A stretch of DNA of 64,000 bases from Kutzneria chonburiensis (lineage in GTDB: Bacteria; Actinomycetota; Actinomycetes; Mycobacteriales; Pseudonocardiaceae): assembly GCF_028622115.1 (NCBI RefSeq), contig NZ_CP097263.1, positions 2,790,001-2,854,000 on the forward strand, read 5' to 3'. Of the stretch, positions 59,590 through 64,000 are shown one piece after another. Under the pieces are notes generated by a model. It saw only the letters and a list, made by a program, of their open reading frames with translations. It had not been told where the DNA came from and made no database searches. Position 1 is the first letter of the stretch; each line of letters opens with the position of its first letter. The position numbers and the translations under genes are program-made.

Positions 59590-60857
59590 TTCGCTGCCTT
59601 CTGCGCACCGGCCACGGCCTGCTGCCAGCCGTCGGCCGCGGACTTGCCCTGTTCCACCGCCTGTAGCGCCGGCGCGAACACGTCGTCCTGGATCTGGCCG
59701 TCGGCCGGCCCCTTGTACTGGGCCTTGGTCAGCTTCTTGGCCAGCTCCGCGTACAGCGCACCGGTCTTCGGGTCGGCGAAGTAGGCGTTGGTGGTGTTCT
59801 GCAACTCGGGCGACTGGAGGGCCTGCACCTGGCTGGGGAACGGGCCCTTGGCCACGAACGCCTTGATCTGCTGCTGCGGCGCGGTCAGCCAGGCCGCGAG
59901 CTCGGCCGCTTCCTTGGGGTGCTTGCTCTGCAACGGAACCGTGAGGTACGAGCCGCCCCAGTTGCCGCCGCCGTCGGGGAAGGCCGACGAGACGGCCCAC
60001 TTGCCCTTGTTGTCCGGGCCCGAGTTCTGCTCGATCGAGCCGAGCATCCAGGCCGGGCAGACGGTGGTGGCGAAGGCGCTGGTCTTGAAGCCGGCCTGCC
60101 ACTCGTTGCCGAACGACACCAGCTTGGCCGACTCCTTGTCGGCGATGGCCTGCGTGACCGCGTCCCAGTCCTTCTTGATGTCCGGGTTGCTGGCCACGAC
60201 GAGGGTGTCGCTCTGGTCGTAGTAGCCGACGTCGTGCTGGTTGTGCATGGCGTTGAAGATCTGGGTCGAGGTGTCGAACCAGGGCTTGCCGGTCTTCTGC
60301 ACGTAGGTCTTGCCGGCGTCGAAGTAGCTCTGCCAGCTGGCGAACAGCGCCTTCACGCCGTCCGGGTCGCTGGGCAGGCCGGCTGCCTTGAGCATGTCGG
60401 TCCGGTAGCACATGGCCAGCGGGCCGATGTCGGTGCCGTAGCCGACCAGCTTGCCGTCCTTGGACTTGCCGGCGTCGTACTTCCACGGCAGCCAGCGGTC
60501 CGGGCCCGCGTCGGCCGGGCCGATCTTGCTCAGGTCGTTGAACTTGTCCGACTTGGCCATCACCTGGGCCCGGTAGCCCTCCTCGATGGCCTCGATGTCG
60601 TCAAGGCCGGAACCGGCGGCCAGCTTGGTGAACAGCTCCTTGTGGTGCGGCGCGGCCTGGCCGACCTTGTGCTGCGTGACCACGATGTTCGGATGCTCGG
60701 TCTGATACTGCTTGAGCAGGTCCTCGTAGCCGAACTCGCCGAAGGTGGCGATGGTTAAGTGGATCTTGCTGTCGGCCGCGTCGCCGGCCCCGCAGCCGGT
60801 GACCAGCCCGGCGACGACAGCCGTCGCGATGGCGGTCGCGAGAAGTCTCTGACGCAT
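59586..60857 (-). CDS. Sugar-binding lipoprotein of an ABC importer (CebE-like)
   Basis: A 423-residue extracellular binding protein anchored by a lipobox LVTGC (residues 18-22). The mature part is a type-1 sugar-binding fold (FGEFGYEDLLKQYQTEHPNIVV, LPWKYDAGKSKDGKLVGYGTDIGPLAMCYRTDMLKAAGLP). It leads the operon and by gene order is the cello-oligosaccharide-binding CebE type, though the exact sugar is not visible. Two CebR-type operators lie in its promoter region. Confidence 0.92.
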   Translation of the reverse strand: MRQRLLATAIATAVVAGLVTGCGAGDAADSKIHLTIATFGEFGYEDLLKQYQTEHPNIVVTQHKVGQAAPHHKELFTKLAAGSGLDDIEAIEEGYRAQVMAKSDKFNDLSKIGPADAGPDRWLPWKYDAGKSKDGKLVGYGTDIGPLAMCYRTDMLKAAGLPSDPDGVKALFASWQSYFDAGKTYVQKTGKPWFDTSTQIFNAMHNQHDVGYYDQSDTLVVASNPDIKKDWDAVTQAIADKESAKLVSFGNEWQAGFKTSAFATTVCPAWMLGSIEQNSGPDNKGKWAVSSAFPDGGGNWGGSYLTVPLQSKHPKEAAELAAWLTAPQQQIKAFVAKGPFPSQVQALQSPELQNTTNAYFADPKTGALYAELAKKLTKAQYKGPADGQIQDDVFAPALQAVEQGKSAADGWQQAVAGAQKAAK

Positions 60858-60871
60858 GTGCTCCGCTCCAT

Positions 60872-60889
60872 TCTGGAAGCGCTTCCAGA
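60872..60889. promoter_or_regulatory. CebR-like operator, proximal
   Basis: TCTGGAAGCGCTTCCAGA is a perfect 18-bp palindrome close to the start of the binding-protein gene. Its core TGGAAGCGCTTCCA differs at two positions from the streptomycete CebR box TGGGAGCGCTCCCA. Confidence 0.75.
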
Positions 60890-60958
60890 CACTGGGGGCA
60901 GAGTTTGCGGGGTTCTTACGACGTCGTCAACCGGTCGACGCCATCTCGTGACCAGATT

Positions 60959-60975
60959 TCTGGAAGCGCTCCCAG
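60959..60975. promoter_or_regulatory. CebR-like operator, distal
   Basis: TCTGGAAGCGCTCCCAG, one base from the CebR box in the core TGGAAGCGCTCCCA. It is centred 87 bp (about eight helical turns) from the proximal site, so repressor looping is possible. Confidence 0.75.
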
Positions 60976-61004
60976 TCGAACGGATCGAATCCTGACACGA
61001 AAAC

Positions 61005-61031
61005 AGCGCCGCCGGAAGGTCCGGCGGCGCT
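61005..61031 (-). terminator. Terminator of the GH2 gene
   Basis: AGCGCCGCCGGA and TCCGGCGGCGCT pair over 12 bp around a three-base loop, followed on the minus strand by GTTTTCG. It starts 18 bases beyond the GH2 stop. Confidence 0.85.
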
Positions 61032-61048
61032 GGTCCGTTACCGCGCGA

Positions 61049-63901
61049 CTACCCCACGTGCAGAATGTCGCGGGCGGCCGCGGCCGCCTCCTGCGCCGCG
61101 CAGGACACCAGATCGGTGCCCGCCTTCACGTCGACCTTCGGCAGGTTCCAGCCCTGGAGGCTGACCACCGGCGTCGCGCCGCGCAGGTCGGCCGCGTCGT
61201 AGGTGACGGTGAGGGTCTGCGACTCCCCCGGCCACAGCGTGACGTCGTTGTCATTCCACAGACCCGACGTAACCTGGTTGTCACCGGGCTGCTCGGTGCC
61301 GTCCGCATTGCCGCGGCGGATGTCGGCCCGCAGGAAGAAGCCGACGACCGGCTGCTTCGAGGTGTTGGTGACCGTCACCTTTGTGACCTGCTTGCCGTCC
61401 CGCTGCTTCTGCGAGTAGGCGACCGCGGACACCTTGGCCTGCTGAAGGTTCTGGAGGCCCTGAAGGTCGGCGTACTGGGTCATGGTCGCCTGCGGGTTGC
61501 CGTAGCTGGCCGGCCAGTCGACCACGTCCTGCTGCGTGGACAGCCAGTACACGTTGCGGTCCACGACCTGGTTTCCCTTGCGCAGCAACAGCTCCACGAA
61601 ATACGTCTGCGCCTTGGCCGGCGGCGCGGTCACCGCGGGCGTCTTCGGCTTGAGGACATCGGTGCGGACCTGCTGACTGGCCAGGCTGGTCGCGTCCGTG
61701 TGCTGGTTGTCCAGCACGTTGCCGTTGGTGTCGTACACCTTGGACTCGACGGTCAAGCCGTCCTGCTTGTCGGCGCCCAGGTTGTCGACCGTGACGCCGC
61801 CGTCGTCGTAGGAGTACAGGACGTGCAGCGGCTCATTGGCCTTCTTCGCGCCGAAGAAGCTGCCGGCCTGGTCGCCGTCGTTGTTGTAGAGCGTCCAGAG
61901 CAGGCTGGGCCAGCCCTTGTTGCCCTGCCAGTAGATGGTGCCGGTGGACGGCGTCGGCTGGTTGGTCGAGTGGTCGATGAACGCCTCGAACTGCGAGCGG
62001 GTGTTCTCGTAGTTCTGCACCTGGGCCTGCTGCACGTACTGCGACAGGCTGTTCCACCGGCCGTAGCGGTTGGACATGGCCTGGTCGAAGGTGAACATCG
62101 AGCCGAAGCTGTAGCCGCCGTGGCCCTGCTCGAAGTTCAGGTGGTACTGGTTGTAGGCCGGGTCCTGCCAGAGCTTGGCCTGCTCGTCGGCGCTGAGGAA
62201 GCGGTTGATCGAGTCCAGCGTCGGCACCGTGTCGCCCGCACTCTGCTCGCTGTCGAAGCCCCAGGAGCCGCCCACGTTGGTGCGGGAGTCGTCGGTCGGG
62301 TCGAAGTGGGTGGTGTCGTACCAGTAGTTCGGGGGCACGTAGTCGTACGGGCCCTCCTTCTCGCCGGCCTGGCCCAGCTGCGGGCTGGCCTTGTACTCCG
62401 CCGAGGCGACGATCGGCTGGTGGAAGTCCGCGTCCTTGAAGCCCTGCAGCGACACCGCTTCCTGGCGGGGCGTGGGCTGGTTGTCGCTCCAGTTGAACGT
62501 GATCACGCTCGGGTGGTCGCGCAGCCGCTCGCCGATCGTCTGGGCGCTGAGCTGGATGATCTTGAATTCCTCATCCGTGACGCCCTTCTCGTTGCCCGGC
62601 AGCTCCCAGTGGTCGCAGCAGGAGAAGCCCGCGTTGATCATGATGCCGGCGCGGTCCAGCTGCTCGTAGAAGTCGTCCGGCAGGAAGTGGCCCTCGACCC
62701 GGACCAGGTTCACGCCCATGTTCTTGAGCAGCTTCACCTGCTTGGCGATGTCTTTGGCGTCATAGTGCAGCAGCAGATCCTCGGCGAAGCCGGCGCCGCG
62801 GACCACCAGCGGCTTGCCGTTGATCGCGTACTGCCGGACCCCGTCAGGGGCCGCCGGCGAGGGGCTGATCAGCTTCGTCGTGACCGTGCGGATGCCGAAC
62901 TGCTCCGTCGTGCCGCTGCCCTGGGCCTCGGTGGTCAGCGTGTACAGCGGTTGGCTGCCGAGGTAGTACGGCCACCACAGCTGCGGGTGGTCGATCACGA
63001 TCGGCTTGAACGTCACCGTCTGGGTGCTGTGCGGTGGGACCGTCACCATCTGCTGCACCGTGCGCGGCCGGCCGTCCGGGTCCGTGACCGTCGCCTTGGC
63101 CATCGTCGTGATCGCGATGTCCGTGCTGTTCGTGAGGTCCGTCTTCGGCGTCAGCGTCGAGCGGTCGTTGGCGTTGTCCTGGAGGACGCGGGCGTTGCCG
63201 TTGGTCAGGACGCCCGCGACGCGCAGCTGGACCGGGAAGTGGATGCCGGTGTTGTTGTCCGGCGGGACCTGGTTCCAGTCGATGTCCGAGACCGTGAACA
63301 TCTTGCCCGGGTTGTTCGGGTAGACCTTGAGGGCCAGCGTGTTGCGGCCCTTCGTGACCAGCTTCGAGACGTCGAACGTGAACTTCGTGTAGGCGCCTTG
63401 GACCGTGCTGTTGCTCGCCACCTGTTGGCCGTTCAGCCACACGTCCGCGGTGCCGATCACGCCGTTCACGATCAGCTGGGCGGTGCTCTTCTGGGCCAGG
63501 TTCGGTGTGAAGTCCGTACGGAACCACCAGGGCACGTTGAAGGGCGCGATCGCCGGGCCGTGGTTGTTGTCCGTGTAGCCGAAGCACTTGCGCAGGTTGT
63601 CCGAGAAGTAGACGTCCGGGCACTTCCCGTTCTGGACGAGGGCCCCGATCTCCGTGCCCGGAGCTCCCCCGTCATCGGCTTTGACCTTCAGCCAGCCCTT
63701 CGTGTCGAACCCCGCCTTCGACACCTCACCGCCCGGCTGCGTCGCCTCCGCCGTGCTCTGCACCTGCCAGCCCTGTAACCCCAGCGTCTCCAGCCCCGTA
63801 GCCCCGCTCGCCGGCGCCGCTCCTCCCGGCACCGCTCCCGTGACTCCCAGCAGGCCCGCCAGCAGGGCTCCCGCCAGCCCCGCACCCAGCCCTCGTCGCA
63901 T
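61049..63901 (-). CDS. Secreted GH2 exo-beta-D-glucosaminidase-like enzyme
   Basis: A 950-residue exported family 2 glycosidase closely resembling CsxA of Amycolatopsis. A signal peptide (RRGLGAGLAGALLAGLLGV) precedes sandwich, Ig-like and barrel domains. The acid/base position reads FNWSDN with Asp473 (the SD form of glucosaminidases, not the usual NE), and the nucleophile is Glu552 in FDSEQSAG. Exo-glucosaminidases remove GlcN from chitosan ends outside the cell. The ATG at 63901 gives a proper signal; an upstream in-frame start would overlap the operator at 63929-63947. A strong terminator follows. It fits the chitin/chitosan theme of the two GH18 genes. Confidence 0.9.
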   Translation of the reverse strand: MRRGLGAGLAGALLAGLLGVTGAVPGGAAPASGATGLETLGLQGWQVQSTAEATQPGGEVSKAGFDTKGWLKVKADDGGAPGTEIGALVQNGKCPDVYFSDNLRKCFGYTDNNHGPAIAPFNVPWWFRTDFTPNLAQKSTAQLIVNGVIGTADVWLNGQQVASNSTVQGAYTKFTFDVSKLVTKGRNTLALKVYPNNPGKMFTVSDIDWNQVPPDNNTGIHFPVQLRVAGVLTNGNARVLQDNANDRSTLTPKTDLTNSTDIAITTMAKATVTDPDGRPRTVQQMVTVPPHSTQTVTFKPIVIDHPQLWWPYYLGSQPLYTLTTEAQGSGTTEQFGIRTVTTKLISPSPAAPDGVRQYAINGKPLVVRGAGFAEDLLLHYDAKDIAKQVKLLKNMGVNLVRVEGHFLPDDFYEQLDRAGIMINAGFSCCDHWELPGNEKGVTDEEFKIIQLSAQTIGERLRDHPSVITFNWSDNQPTPRQEAVSLQGFKDADFHQPIVASAEYKASPQLGQAGEKEGPYDYVPPNYWYDTTHFDPTDDSRTNVGGSWGFDSEQSAGDTVPTLDSINRFLSADEQAKLWQDPAYNQYHLNFEQGHGGYSFGSMFTFDQAMSNRYGRWNSLSQYVQQAQVQNYENTRSQFEAFIDHSTNQPTPSTGTIYWQGNKGWPSLLWTLYNNDGDQAGSFFGAKKANEPLHVLYSYDDGGVTVDNLGADKQDGLTVESKVYDTNGNVLDNQHTDATSLASQQVRTDVLKPKTPAVTAPPAKAQTYFVELLLRKGNQVVDRNVYWLSTQQDVVDWPASYGNPQATMTQYADLQGLQNLQQAKVSAVAYSQKQRDGKQVTKVTVTNTSKQPVVGFFLRADIRRGNADGTEQPGDNQVTSGLWNDNDVTLWPGESQTLTVTYDAADLRGATPVVSLQGWNLPKVDVKAGTDLVSCAAQEAAAAARDILHVG

Positions 63902-63928
63902 CGCCCCAGCTCCCCACACGCCGAAATA

Positions 63929-63947
63929 GTTCAGAAGGTTTCCTAAC
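63929..63947. promoter_or_regulatory. GTTAGGAA-type operator of the GH2 gene
   Basis: GTTCAGAA-GGT-TTCCTAAC, a 19-bp dyad with 6 of 8 arm bases paired, 28 bp upstream of the start codon. Its reverse complement shares GTTAGGAAACCTTC with the site at 48259-48277, indicating a common regulator for the GH2 and GH18 genes. Confidence 0.6.
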
Positions 63948-64000
63948 ACACATCCCCCACCGCCGGAAGCCCTCCATTCCCCCAGCTCAGCGCCCCACCA

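Overview
The DNA is uniformly GC-rich (most genes end codons in G or C). Gene families such as a Roadblock/LC7 protein behind a sensor kinase, mycothiol-type DinB proteins, a steroid C/D-ring catabolic cluster, a DUF222-HNH gene, a DivIVA-like coiled coil and leaderless promoters point to an actinobacterium. The mix of soil-polymer hydrolases with mycobacterial-type steroid genes best fits the Pseudonocardiaceae (Kutzneria or Amycolatopsis-like); the genus is an inference. I saw no rRNA, tRNA, CRISPR array, integrase or transposase gene.

Layout. 1-13.7 kb: end of a nitrate-sensor-type kinase plus its Roadblock partner, a YitT-family membrane protein, ileS with an apparently leaderless promoter, a thioredoxin, an ATP-grasp gene, an XRE regulator, a secreted HNH nuclease, and a small regulatory island in which two paralogous TetR genes (one fused to a SnoaL-like domain) bracket an SDR gene and share a repeated operator. 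13.8-18.5 kb: a Tat-exported beta-helix protein, a VOC protein and two luciferase-like flavin monooxygenases. 18.6-20.25 kb: a DUF222-HNH gene enclosed by two inverted copies of a structured element with identical 97-nt cores; the outer stems differ in sequence but stay paired, and the gene has an SOS-box-like site. 20.4-29.5 kb: a divergent acyl-CoA cluster whose gene order (thiolase, TetR, SDR, FadE30 | FadD3, hydratase, FadE31, FadE32, FadE33) matches the KstR2 regulon for steroid C/D-ring (HIP) breakdown, with a perfect 24-bp palindrome between the divergent halves. 29.5-37 kb: an Acg-like protein, a cysteine-peptidase-like protein, MarR, a secreted GH18 chitinase with a DasR-type site, AIM24, a cyclase-family hydrolase and an acyl-CoA ligase. 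37.2-41.6 kb: a tightly overlapping four-gene operon (binding protein, TelA, binding protein fused to VWA, XpaC-like) of unknown function. 41.6-49.6 kb: assorted small proteins, an MFS carrier, a GH28 enzyme, a second GH18 gene, and a DivIVA-like coiled coil coupled to a tyrosine phosphatase. 49.6-54.7 kb: a TetR-led operon of hydrolases, then an exonuclease pair. 54.7-64 kb: a PIG-L deacetylase, a CebR/CebEFG/BglC-like sugar uptake operon with two operators, and a large GH2 exo-beta-glucosaminidase-like enzyme.

How they work together. Two themes dominate: aminosugar and glucan polymer use (two GH18, GH2, GH1, ABC importer, with DasR-like, CebR-like and a shared GTTAGGAA-type operator) and coenzyme-A-linked degradation of a steroid-type substrate. 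Five genes (ATP-grasp, thiolase, second GH18, exonuclease, GH1) each look as if exactly one G or C is missing from a short G/C run. This is more likely an error of the sequence than five real mutations, so they are described as genes with a frame break.
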